Source: Flavobacteriales bacterium
Lineage (GTDB): Bacteria > Bacteroidota > Bacteroidia > Flavobacteriales > Flavobacteriaceae
Length of the DNA: 64,000 nucleotides
Assembly: GCA_020635875.1 (NCBI GenBank)
Contig: JACJYY010000003.1
Location: 124,001-188,000 of the forward strand
Reading direction: 5' to 3'
This document shows positions 8,937 through 16,690 of the stretch, piece by piece; the first letter of the stretch is position 1; each line of letters starts with the position of its first letter. The position numbers and the translations under genes are program-made. The notes under the pieces are model-generated. The model was not told where the DNA came from. It was given only the letters and a program-made list of their open reading frames with translations, and ran no database searches.

Positions 8937-9015
8937 TTATAACTAATATTTTACTGTATCACTAATTGATCTACGTGTAAGATACCTTTACCCTAAACAA
9001 CAAAACCTATGTAAC

Positions 9016-10065
9016 ATGAAAGCAAAAAAAGACTTTACCAGGCCTCAAAATTTGATGGCTAAAAAACCAGCTATTTATTATGTAGTAAAAGGCAGAGGCG
9101 ATGTTCAAAAAAAAGAATATTTCGAGCAAGTTTTTGCCGATGAAAACCCCATTGTGGCCCGCGAAAAAGCCTTTTTGTTTTATCAGCATTATGCCCAAAT
9201 TTTGCACGACGAGGGCATCATACAACTTCAATATCCTAAAGGGATAAATCCGCCCTATACCGAAGAAATTGATTTAAAAAATCCACACCAAGCCCAAATC
9301 AAATACAGTACTGATTTTGCTTTTGAAAACGGAATTGGTTTATACATGGTGGTTGAAAAATCTATGGTTCATTTAAAAAACCGCAATAAAATAAATGATC
9401 GCTATTTAATACATGGTTTTTGGAATTTAAATCTGAATCATTTAACAAAAATGATTCACGGACTTACCATTGAACATGCTTATTACGAACGATTTAAATA
9501 CGAAACAAAAAATTATGTTTCGGAAAAAGAATGGACTTATGCCAACGATTTAAAAGTGTATAAAACAATATTATCAACTCCTTTTGATTGGGAAAACTCA
9601 AACCAATTAAACAAAATTGTACAAGACCCTGTTTCAAAAGACTTACAAGAAGAGTTACTAGATTGCATCGCAAACGGAAATCAAACAAATAACGCTTATA
9701 TACCCACTTTTGATTTAACCTTCATTTTAAACAACATCCTCTCATTATTCAACACCAATGGAGGTTTTCTTTTTTGTGGTATTGACCCCTTAAATCGTTT
9801 GAATTCCAAAGTGTTTGATGTAAACAATACGCCCTATTTGTTAAAAATTCTTAATGAATTTATTACCGATAAACTAGGCACAATTGTTACAAAACGAATC
9901 CAAATGTTCATGATTACGGTGGATAAAAGACAAGTCTTGGTTATGAAGGTTCCTGTGTCTAGACAAAAGATGATTCAAACACAAATCAATAAAAAAGTAA
10001 TTTTTTATCGAGATGGAAAAGGTATCTATCAGCAAAATGTAAATAATCAAACCAAACCTCAATAA
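9016..10065 (+). CDS. AlbA_2 (Schlafen-like) domain protein, paralogue 1
   Basis: A 349-residue protein whose C-terminal third (LFNTNGGFLFCGIDP at about residues 244-258, then QVLVMKVPVS and KVIFYRDGKG) resembles the AlbA_2/Schlafen domain, a possible nucleic-acid or nucleotide-binding fold. The N-terminal 200 residues are an unnamed domain (IYYVVKGRGDV..., NPIVAREKAF, YLIHGFWN, ISTPFDW-type motif LSTPFDWENSNQLNKIV). The same order of motifs occurs in the gene at 10444, so the two are paralogues, though diverged. Function unknown; cytoplasmic. A remnant of another gene follows immediately. Confidence 0.6.
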   Translation: MKAKKDFTRPQNLMAKKPAIYYVVKGRGDVQKKEYFEQVFADENPIVAREKAFLFYQHYAQILHDEGIIQLQYPKGINPPYTEEIDLKNPHQAQIKYSTDFAFENGIGLYMVVEKSMVHLKNRNKINDRYLIHGFWNLNLNHLTKMIHGLTIEHAYYERFKYETKNYVSEKEWTYANDLKVYKTILSTPFDWENSNQLNKIVQDPVSKDLQEELLDCIANGNQTNNAYIPTFDLTFILNNILSLFNTNGGFLFCGIDPLNRLNSKVFDVNNTPYLLKILNEFITDKLGTIVTKRIQMFMITVDKRQVLVMKVPVSRQKMIQTQINKKVIFYRDGKGIYQQNVNNQTKPQ

Positions 10066-10067
10066 TT

Positions 10068-10438
10068 TGTTTTGAAGTTCGTTTTTGTTAATTAAAATCT
10101 GCCCACGGCAAAATAAATGAGAAAGACGTAAGCAGGTCAAATAATGATTTGGTAAAGCTTTTTAATATTCATAAAATTAATAGTTATGTTCAGAATAAAG
10201 CCATTAGCGGAGACAAGGAGCGTTTATCTATAATTCAATAGGAATATGTCGAAAACAAAATTTCAAGCTTTAAAAAAGAAGAAAAAATAAATGATGCTTT
10301 TTTAGACGAACTCATTCAAATCAGCCAAAAAGTAATTCAGTTAAAAGGCAAAGACTTAAAAGATTATGATTAAAGAATCCAAAAAACTAAAATCAGTCGA
10401 AGGAAAAATACAATTGATTATTAAATTTTAAAAAAATA
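10068..10438 (+). pseudogene. Decayed copy of the C-terminus of the MORN-like protein (5362-6984)
   Basis: Translating directly shows KSAHGKIN, KLFNIHKINSY and QKVIQLKGKDLKD, which line up with KSAYGKIN, QLFNSYKINSY and NKVIALKGQDIKG in the product of 5362-6984, in the same order and spacing. The copy has an internal TAG (at about 10240), a 14-base insertion after a FEV triplet at 10071-10079, and a final frame change, after which SKKLKSVEGKIQLIIKF matches the parent's last residues. No start codon or 5' part remains. It is therefore a degenerate paralogue fragment, not a functional gene. Confidence 0.8.
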
Positions 10439-10443
10439 TAACC

Positions 10444-11529
10444 ATGTCAACAAATCAAATTTTCAGTAATGAAACCCCTATTGAGATAAGAAAATCAGAA
10501 ATTTATTATGAAGTGCGTGATAAGAGTAAAATATTAGAATCACCCGAAACATTTCGTGCAAATCATCCAATAGAGGCTCGCGAAGCTGCATTTAACTACA
10601 TTAAGAAAAAAATGATAGCCTATGAAGAAATAAATGAAATCGTATATCAAAGTTTTACTAATAAATTGACATTGCTCAATACTAATTTCGGTGGGGAAAT
10701 ATTGCAAAAATATCATTCAAACCAAGAAAATATTTATCAGCATATTCAAAATGAAATCAATTATGAAGTGTATATGATAATTCCAAATTTGATAAAACTT
10801 AAAAAAAAGATTATGGAAATTAACGACGATGAATATTTAATTTACAGCTGGAACCCAATCAAAAAAAGAAGAATGATATGGGGGTTATTAGTGGAATTTA
10901 AGTGTTATTCTCAATTAAAATATGGCACAAAAAACTATTTGGAAAAACTGAATATTATAGTAAAAAATCGTGATTTTAATCCAAAAGATCACACTATAAT
11001 TTCAACTCCAATTGATTGGAAAATAGGGAGTAAACCAAGCACCCAAATCAATAAAATCGTAAGTGATATGAGCTTTGATGTGCAGAATATTCAGCAACAG
11101 AAAAACACCTGTTATACAACGGAACTCACAGAGAAAAAATGGGCAAAACAAGTTGCTTCATTCTTAAATTCGGAAAGTGGTCTGTTAATTTACGGAATGG
11201 ATGATTCGGAAAAATCGTTTAACATATTACAAAACACGACTGTTACTGATTTTGAAAACGGAATAAATTTACTTAAACAAAAATACTTTTCAGATTATTT
11301 AAATGCTATAGTATTGTATTTTTTATCTGTAAAAGGCAATACTATTGCCGTATTTAAAATATCTAGACTTAGTGACAATCCTGTATATATTGCAGGAAAA
11401 TTTTACACTCGCATCAATAAGACAATCTTTAAATTAAAAAGAAAAAATGCAGCAAAATTCAAATCTAGTCATATAAGTACTGCACTTAGCCAAGCTTTAA
11501 CTGTTGACGAAATTTTAGAATTTTTGTAA
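10444..11529 (+). CDS. AlbA_2 (Schlafen-like) domain protein, paralogue 2
   Basis: A 361-residue protein with the same architecture as the gene at 9016: IYYEVRDKSK near the N-terminus, PIEAREAAF, YLIYSWNP, KYGTKNYLE, then STPIDWKIGS...QINKIVSD, and a C-terminal AlbA_2-like domain with FLNSESGLLIYGMDD at about residues 239-253 and NTIAVFKISR, FYTRINKT after it. The loop SES-GLL is closer to the family consensus than in paralogue 1. AT-rich. The molecular role is unknown; AlbA_2 proteins are found in regulators and in some defence systems. Confidence 0.62.
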   Translation: MSTNQIFSNETPIEIRKSEIYYEVRDKSKILESPETFRANHPIEAREAAFNYIKKKMIAYEEINEIVYQSFTNKLTLLNTNFGGEILQKYHSNQENIYQHIQNEINYEVYMIIPNLIKLKKKIMEINDDEYLIYSWNPIKKRRMIWGLLVEFKCYSQLKYGTKNYLEKLNIIVKNRDFNPKDHTIISTPIDWKIGSKPSTQINKIVSDMSFDVQNIQQQKNTCYTTELTEKKWAKQVASFLNSESGLLIYGMDDSEKSFNILQNTTVTDFENGINLLKQKYFSDYLNAIVLYFLSVKGNTIAVFKISRLSDNPVYIAGKFYTRINKTIFKLKRKNAAKFKSSHISTALSQALTVDEILEFL

Positions 11530-11716
11530 TCCTATATATTCCGATTAGCAGCATCGTTAAAAATGCGGTGTTAGTGACATGGATGTTCTCGCTTAATTGT
11601 TAATTCGTTTAACCTTTTAATCAACCATTTTTGGGGTTTTTATAAAAATAAGGGATTTGTATGTCATGTTTTGATATAGGCAGGATTTAATTTTAGCAGA
11701 TAGATTTTTTTAAGAC

Positions 11717-12220
11717 ATGATCAAAGTGATTTTTTTAGATATAGACGGTGTTTTAAACTCCACCAAATCATGTGAGTTTTATGAAAAGAAATATGGCGGA
11801 AACGGTTATGGTGGATTTTTTACAGAAGACAGAGAGCCTACTTTGAGAGAAGTGCTTTGGGACGAAGATTGTGTCCGATGGTTGCATAAAATCGTTTTAG
11901 AAACAGGTGCAAGCATTGTAATTACTTCAACTTGGAGGCATTTTTACGCCATAGAACTTTTTCATGCCATGTTTAAATTGTACCAAGTTTTTGATTTGAA
12001 TATTATGGGAAAAACCAGTTCTATCGGTCTCAAAAATAGAGGTGAAGAAATTCAAAAGTTTATTGACCAATATTCGATAATCAATTATGTGATTTTAGAC
12101 GACAGTAATAACATATTGCCCGGCCAACAAGCTCGTTTTGTAAAAACGGATTTTAATGTTGGATTAACTGAAAAGGATTATTTAAAGGCAGTGCGGATTT
12201 TGGGTAAAGAGTTCTGCTAA
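11717..12220 (+). CDS. HAD-like (HAD_SAK-type) phosphatase domain protein
   Basis: A 167-residue single-domain protein starting with FLDIDGVLNST, the DxDG motif I of the HAD superfamily, in the form seen in the HAD domain of Swiss-army-knife RNA-repair proteins. Motif II is probably ITSTWRH near residue 75, and motif III/IV is VILDDSNN at about residue 137. Without a partner ligase or kinase domain its substrate cannot be assigned; a small-molecule or nucleic-acid phosphatase is plausible. It stands alone and converges with the WYL regulator gene. Confidence 0.75.
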   Translation: MIKVIFLDIDGVLNSTKSCEFYEKKYGGNGYGGFFTEDREPTLREVLWDEDCVRWLHKIVLETGASIVITSTWRHFYAIELFHAMFKLYQVFDLNIMGKTSSIGLKNRGEEIQKFIDQYSIINYVILDDSNNILPGQQARFVKTDFNVGLTEKDYLKAVRILGKEFC

Positions 12221-12304
12221 AGCTGGTTAGATTTAAATGTTTTTTGTTACGAATAAAAGGGAGAACACAAAATAGTAGGATAGGCAAATGATAGTTTAAA
12301 TTCG

Positions 12305-13222
12305 TTATAAATTTCTTTCTTTTGCCGCTGAAAAATACTGATGTAATTCATTTTTTAAAGAAAGAGGTTCTATCACCTTTACAGACCAAGCACGAGACAT
12401 GAGTTCCATCATAAAATCGAGTGTAATTTTAATCTGTAACGTAATGATAACCTCTTTTTCTTTTACCTCAACTGTTTGTGAATGATGCATAGGGTACGAG
12501 GTTAAATAATTGCCGTCACGTAAATCAAAAGATAAAACTACTTTTTCCGCAGGTTTATCGGAGGTAAACATCGCAAAACAATCGTTGTATTTAGCTTCAA
12601 TTTCTTCTTTCGAAATGTTCAATTTAAAACATTTGTCAGTGGTGTCTACCCATTGCATACGATCAAGTCCATAGGCTTTGATTTCGGTTTCATTTTCGGG
12701 CATTGCCAACAGATACCATCTTCCCTTGCTTTCTTTTAAAAACAAAGGCTTTACAATGGGCTGAGTTGTTGTATCAGAATCGTATTTGTAATACGAAAAT
12801 TCTATTACCATTTTTTTCTCGATACATCGGCTCAAAAAACTAAAATGTTCCAACCCGCGGGCTAGTTTTCTTTTTTCAGGAATGATGTGATTGGGCATCA
12901 GGCCATCAGCTCCCACCGCGGCAATAATTTCAAATGATTCGAGACTGGATTCTACAAAAGAAGCATCCTGTTCTTCTTCAATACAATAACCACGTTCTTT
13001 GGTGATGTAGTTAAAATCAATTCTAAAGAAACTTCTAATTTGTTCGATGTCTCTTTTTAAAGTAGGAATAGAAATCCCAGCATTAGAAATGTCTCGTTTC
13101 TCAAACTCTACTTTGAGATATTCGACTAAGGTTTCTATTGAAGGATAAATATGATTTTTGTTTAGCGAACGTACTCTTCTTATAATTAAAAGTTGTCTTA
13201 AGATAGTAGTGGTTTGCGACAT
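12305..13222 (-). CDS. WYL-domain transcriptional regulator
   Basis: A 305-residue regulator with an N-terminal winged helix-turn-helix (residues 1-70, including TLKRDIEQIRSFF) and a central WYL domain marked by GRWYLLAMPE at about residue 168, followed by the C-terminal WCX extension. WYL proteins bind ligands, often nucleic acids or nucleotides, and control DNA-damage or defence genes, but targets cannot be read from the sequence. It is the last gene of a three-gene operon with LD-carboxypeptidase and proC, starting seven bases after proC. Confidence 0.88.
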   Translation of the reverse strand: MSQTTTILRQLLIIRRVRSLNKNHIYPSIETLVEYLKVEFEKRDISNAGISIPTLKRDIEQIRSFFRIDFNYITKERGYCIEEEQDASFVESSLESFEIIAAVGADGLMPNHIIPEKRKLARGLEHFSFLSRCIEKKMVIEFSYYKYDSDTTTQPIVKPLFLKESKGRWYLLAMPENETEIKAYGLDRMQWVDTTDKCFKLNISKEEIEAKYNDCFAMFTSDKPAEKVVLSFDLRDGNYLTSYPMHHSQTVEVKEKEVIITLQIKITLDFMMELMSRAWSVKVIEPLSLKNELHQYFSAAKERNL

Positions 13223-13229
13223 GACATTC

Positions 13230-14036
13230 TTATTTTCCTAAACCTAATTCTACCGCTCTGTGGAAAGCAGCAAATGCAGCTTCTTTAATAGCATCTTTTA
13301 CTTTACTGGCTTCCATAGAATCTAAAGCAGCTCTAGTTGTACCGCCTTTAGAAGCCACTCTGTCCATCCAAGTATGTAATGAGGTGTTTTCTCTGTCAAA
13401 AAGCTCTACAGCACCTCTAAATGTTCCTCTGACCAACACTTTAGCATCGTGTTCTGAAAATCCCATTTGTATAGCGGCTTCTAACATCGAATTCATAAAA
13501 TAGAACACGTAAGCAGGCCCACTACCAGATATTCCAGTAGAATAATCAATTTGTTGTTCGTTATCTACATGAATGGATTCTCCTGTTGTGTCTAACAAAC
13601 TGCGGATAGTGAGTAATTCAATACGACTGACTTCTCTAGCCGCCACATAAGAGGTTACTCCTAAGCCTACTTTTGCCGGAAGGTTAGGCATAGTTCTGAC
13701 TACTTTCTGAGAACCTGTGCCTTTTTGAATAGTGAAGATATTTACCCCTGCCATCAAAGAGACAAAGATTTGATCTGGAGAGACTAGCGGTTTGATTTTT
13801 TCAAAAACCTCTTCGGCATGGAAAGGTTTTACGGCTAAGAAAACAACATCGGCTTGAGTTATACATTCTTCTACCTCAGAGTAGACCTCAAATTCAGGAT
13901 ATTCCTTTAATTCTGCTACCCTTTGTGGCATAGCATCACAAATCATAATTTTGTGGTGACCTGATAACTCTGATTTGGACATTCCTTCGGCGTAGGTAAA
14001 TCCCATGTTTCCGCCTCCAATAACTAAAATTCTCAT
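13230..14036 (-). CDS. proC: Pyrroline-5-carboxylate reductase
   Basis: Final step of proline synthesis: reduces 1-pyrroline-5-carboxylate to proline with NAD(P)H, in the cytoplasm. The 268-residue length is normal. The Rossmann loop GGGNMG starts at residue 7, AVKP is at about residue 71, and the family signature (GSGPAYVFYF at about 172 and ASKGGTTRAAL near 234) is intact. It lies between the LD-carboxypeptidase and WYL genes with gaps of six and seven bases. Confidence 0.96.
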   Translation of the reverse strand: MRILVIGGGNMGFTYAEGMSKSELSGHHKIMICDAMPQRVAELKEYPEFEVYSEVEECITQADVVFLAVKPFHAEEVFEKIKPLVSPDQIFVSLMAGVNIFTIQKGTGSQKVVRTMPNLPAKVGLGVTSYVAAREVSRIELLTIRSLLDTTGESIHVDNEQQIDYSTGISGSGPAYVFYFMNSMLEAAIQMGFSEHDAKVLVRGTFRGAVELFDRENTSLHTWMDRVASKGGTTRAALDSMEASKVKDAIKEAAFAAFHRAVELGLGK

Positions 14037-14042
14037 GCCTTG

Positions 14043-14942
14043 TTATTTATAAGTTACAAATGCTTTATTGTCGTTTACCGACAAAGTTACTTCTTTTCCT
14101 AATAGTATGGTTTGATTATTTTTTTGATGACCTGCCGGAAAATCAAAACAGATTGGGAACTGGTATTCAGCTGTAATGTCTCTAATGATTTGTGTCGCAT
14201 CCATTCCGTAAGGGATGGTGTTGTCATGCATATCGGTCATTCCTCCCACGATAAGTCCTTTCAACTCGTTAAAACAACCGTTTCTTTTGAGATTCATCAA
14301 TATTCGATCAATATGGTAGAGGTATTCATCTAAATCCTCAATAAAAAGGATTTTACCACTGCAATTGACGGCTGACGGTGAGCCCAAAAGCGAGTATAGA
14401 ATCGATAAATTTCCTCCAATGAGTTGCCCTGTTGCTGTCCCTGGTTTGTTGGAAGTATTTTCAGGGATAGTGTAGTTTAGGCTTTCGCCAAAAATCGCCT
14501 TCTTGAAACTGTCAATAGAGCTCTGTTCCGTAATCGGCACACTGAATGCCATAATGCTGTGCATAGTCGCAACTCCCAGATTGTGGATATGACTGTGTAA
14601 GGTTGTCACGTCACTGAATCCCATAACCCATTTCGGGTTTTTGACAAAATTGCAAAAATCAATTTTATCAATCATGCGCACCGTTCCATAACCTCCACGG
14701 GCGCACCATATTGCTTTCACATTAGGGTCGTCAAGCTGTGTCTGAAAATCCGCCGCTCGTTCATCATCTTTACCACCCAATTGGTGTTCATCCAATCCAA
14801 TAGTACTGCCCAGCTTTACGTTCAAACCCCAAGATTCCAATAAGTTTACAGCAGGTTGTGCTTCCTCAGGAGAAAATTTCCTCGCTGTGCATACGATAGC
14901 TACTGTATCACCTTTCTTTAAAAAACTCGGGATTTTGATCAT
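14043..14942 (-). CDS. LD-carboxypeptidase (peptidase S66), murein recycling
   Basis: A 299-residue cytoplasmic serine peptidase that removes the terminal D-Ala from muramoyl tetrapeptides (LdcA-type). Visible are the N-terminal KKGDTVAIVCTARK, the nucleophile region WCARGGYGTVR at about residue 80, MGFSDVTTLH, and the C-terminal GHQKNNQTILLG carrying the catalytic histidine. It is the first gene of an operon with proC and the WYL gene, with a promoter box at 15002-15009 and a long near-palindrome in the leader. Confidence 0.9.
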   Translation of the reverse strand: MIKIPSFLKKGDTVAIVCTARKFSPEEAQPAVNLLESWGLNVKLGSTIGLDEHQLGGKDDERAADFQTQLDDPNVKAIWCARGGYGTVRMIDKIDFCNFVKNPKWVMGFSDVTTLHSHIHNLGVATMHSIMAFSVPITEQSSIDSFKKAIFGESLNYTIPENTSNKPGTATGQLIGGNLSILYSLLGSPSAVNCSGKILFIEDLDEYLYHIDRILMNLKRNGCFNELKGLIVGGMTDMHDNTIPYGMDATQIIRDITAEYQFPICFDFPAGHQKNNQTILLGKEVTLSVNDNKAFVTYK

Positions 14943-14964
14943 AAAGTTTTGTTTTTAAATCAAT

Positions 14965-14991
14965 AATAATGCAGACAGTGTCTACATTATT
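14965..14991. promoter_or_regulatory. 27-base near-palindrome in the LD-carboxypeptidase leader
   Basis: Arms AATAATG-c-AGACA and TGTCT-a-CATTATT flank a single G, with one mismatched pair in thirteen. It lies between the minus-strand promoter box (15002-15009) and the start codon at 14942, so it could be a repressor site or an mRNA hairpin. Confidence 0.5.
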
Positions 14992-15001
14992 GTAAACTTG
15001 T

Positions 15002-15009
15002 CAAATGTA
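15002..15009 (-). promoter_or_regulatory. -7 promoter box for the LD-carboxypeptidase operon
   Basis: The minus strand reads TACATTTG, an exact TAnnTTTG match, 59 bases upstream of the start codon. Confidence 0.55.
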
Positions 15010-15050
15010 AGGAATAATTGAAATCTCCTCTTTTTTTGGAACAAATCAAT

Positions 15051-15077
15051 AATGTACGGAAAAAAAACGTACATTTG
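15051..15077 (+). promoter_or_regulatory. Toxin-antitoxin promoter with overlapping inverted repeat
   Basis: A perfect eight-base inverted repeat, AATGTACG (15051-15058) and CGTACATT (15068-15075), overlaps a TACATTTG -7 box at 15070-15077. The antitoxin ATG follows at 15084. The geometry suits autorepression by the antitoxin or the complex. Confidence 0.65.
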
Positions 15078-15083
15078 TGTAAA

Positions 15084-15380
15084 ATGAATACTAATATGGA
15101 AGCTTACCTTAACAAAGATGAACGCATAGAATTAAGAGTGTCATCGACAGAAAAAAGAATTTTCAGAAAAGCTCAAAAGCTAAGTGGTGACAAAACCTTT
15201 AGTAGTTTTATTTTGAGAATTGTCCGCAAGAAAGCAGAAGAAATTGTAGCGAATAATGATAGAATTTTAGCTTCTGAAAAGGATCGCCAGTTGTTTTTTG
15301 ATGCTGTGTTTAGTGAGTCTAAACCAAATGAGAATTTGTTAGAGGCCGCAAAGCGTTATAAATCCAAAAAGAAGAACTAG
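15084..15380 (+). CDS. DUF1778 (TacA-like) antitoxin, ribbon-helix-helix type
   Basis: A 98-residue protein with an N-terminal RIELRVSSTEKRIFRKAQKL, the strand-helix start of the ribbon-helix-helix DUF1778 family, and a charged C-terminal tail expected to wrap the toxin. These antitoxins bind DNA at their own promoter and neutralise a GNAT acetyltransferase toxin. The frame is open upstream to TTG 15018, but the promoter at 15070-15077 makes ATG 15084 the start. The toxin gene follows after two bases. Confidence 0.85.
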   Translation: MNTNMEAYLNKDERIELRVSSTEKRIFRKAQKLSGDKTFSSFILRIVRKKAEEIVANNDRILASEKDRQLFFDAVFSESKPNENLLEAAKRYKSKKKN

Positions 15381-15382
15381 GC

Positions 15383-15874
15383 TTGGAAATAAAACTATTG
15401 AACAAAACTCATAATAGAAAGAGTTTTGAGTGCGAGGAAAAGTCTTTAACCGATTACTTACATAAACAAGTAAGTCAAGACATTAAAAAAAAGTTAGCCA
15501 TTTGTTTTGTCGCAACTGGTTCAAATGATGATGTAATTGGATATTATACACTGACTAGTGAGAGTTTGGGTCGAGAACAGATTCCTGAAAAGTTTTTGAA
15601 AAAAGTACCTAAAAACTATAATGCACCGGTCATTCTTTTAGGTCGTTTAGCTCGTGACATATCAAGTAAAAAAACAGGGTTGGGAGAGTACTTGTTGATG
15701 GATGCCTTGTTTAGAGCGTATGACTTATCAGAAAAAAGTATTGGTGCTATGGCTGTGGTCGTTGACCCAATTAACGAATATGCCGAAAACTTCTACAGAA
15801 AATATGGTTTTGAATTATTGCCGGATAGCGGCAAAATGTTTCTTCCTATGAATACGATAAAGCAGTTGATATAG
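15383..15874 (+). CDS. GNAT-family toxin (TacT-like tRNA acetyltransferase)
   Basis: A 163-residue GNAT protein paired with a DUF1778 antitoxin, the arrangement of the TacAT modules, whose toxins acetylate aminoacyl-tRNA and stop translation. FECEEKSLTDYLH, VIGYYTLTSESL, the acetyl-CoA-binding LGRLARD...GLGEYLLMDAL and the C-terminal FYRKYGFELLPDS with the family tyrosine are all visible. The start is a TTG two bases after the antitoxin stop; no ATG gives a full domain. tRNA acetylation is known for relatives, inferred here. Confidence 0.88.
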   Translation: MEIKLLNKTHNRKSFECEEKSLTDYLHKQVSQDIKKKLAICFVATGSNDDVIGYYTLTSESLGREQIPEKFLKKVPKNYNAPVILLGRLARDISSKKTGLGEYLLMDALFRAYDLSEKSIGAMAVVVDPINEYAENFYRKYGFELLPDSGKMFLPMNTIKQLI

Positions 15875-16051
15875 ACATATAGACCTTAGATATGAGATTT
15901 TAGATTTTGTCTTATATCTAACATCTATAATCTCCAAAGCTACTGAAATACATTCCAACGAAAAATGAGAAAGGTCAAAAAGGTTTCCGAAAAATTGTGC
16001 TAGCTATTTTGGGTTGGTTTTTGTAATTTAAACCTTTTTTATTGTGTTGTC

Positions 16052-16645
16052 ATGAAATACATATTTGGGATTATATTACTGTTGTTAAACATTAATTCCT
16101 ATGCTCAAGGTGGAGTTAAAAAGGAAGATTGGTCAAAAGTAAAAGAACAAGATTTTGACTCATTATTAACCGATTTGAATATTAATTTTTCCATTCCTGA
16201 GAATTTTTCCGAAACAGATCTTGTAGAAAATAATAACGTGCTTTATCAAAAAGCTTATAGTCATGACTCCTCAGGATTTGAAATTCGTATCTGGATAAGA
16301 GATATAAGAAATAAAAAAACACTTGGTGGCTTATCGCCTGACCAGTTTTCAAAGTCTTATTTAACAATGCTTTCAATGAATGCTTCTGGCTATGTACTTC
16401 CCAACATGCCTCAAATTACGGTGTTTGATAAAAATACAAGTAAATCCGAATTCAATGCTGACTGGATTGCAAGTACAGTTTTTCTTCCTAATAAAAACGC
16501 CTTTAACTCTGGATATGAGGTATGCTCTATTATTGGCATGAGAAAAAATGAACTTGCTGAGGTATATGTTTTTTTCATGGTTTCGGATAGAGAGAAACAA
16601 AAACATTTAGTACGGGACTTAGTGCAAGTGGTAACTTTTAAATAA
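16052..16645 (+). CDS. Secreted protein of unknown function
   Basis: A 197-residue protein with a clear signal peptide (hydrophobic residues 3-16, cleavage likely after SYA) and no lipobox cysteine, so probably periplasmic. The mature part begins with QGGVKKEDW and includes FSIPENFSETDL, a pattern seen in small periplasmic proteins with a beta-sandwich of the PsbP-like kind, but no family can be assigned with confidence. It precedes two other unknown envelope proteins in the same direction (gaps of 45 and 26 bases). Confidence 0.7.
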   Translation: MKYIFGIILLLLNINSYAQGGVKKEDWSKVKEQDFDSLLTDLNINFSIPENFSETDLVENNNVLYQKAYSHDSSGFEIRIWIRDIRNKKTLGGLSPDQFSKSYLTMLSMNASGYVLPNMPQITVFDKNTSKSEFNADWIASTVFLPNKNAFNSGYEVCSIIGMRKNELAEVYVFFMVSDREKQKHLVRDLVQVVTFK

Positions 16646-16690
16646 AACACCTCCTATTTACTTATTATCTTTGGATTAAATAAGAAGTTT

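Noticed and set aside
14112..14333. 73-residue plus-strand open frame
   Set aside because: Antisense to the C-terminal half of LD-carboxypeptidase.
15875..16051. Possible gene remnant (RKIVLAILGWF-type string) and short TCTAACATCTATAAT repeat
   Set aside because: About 20 codons with no start and no clear relative; not enough to call a pseudogene.
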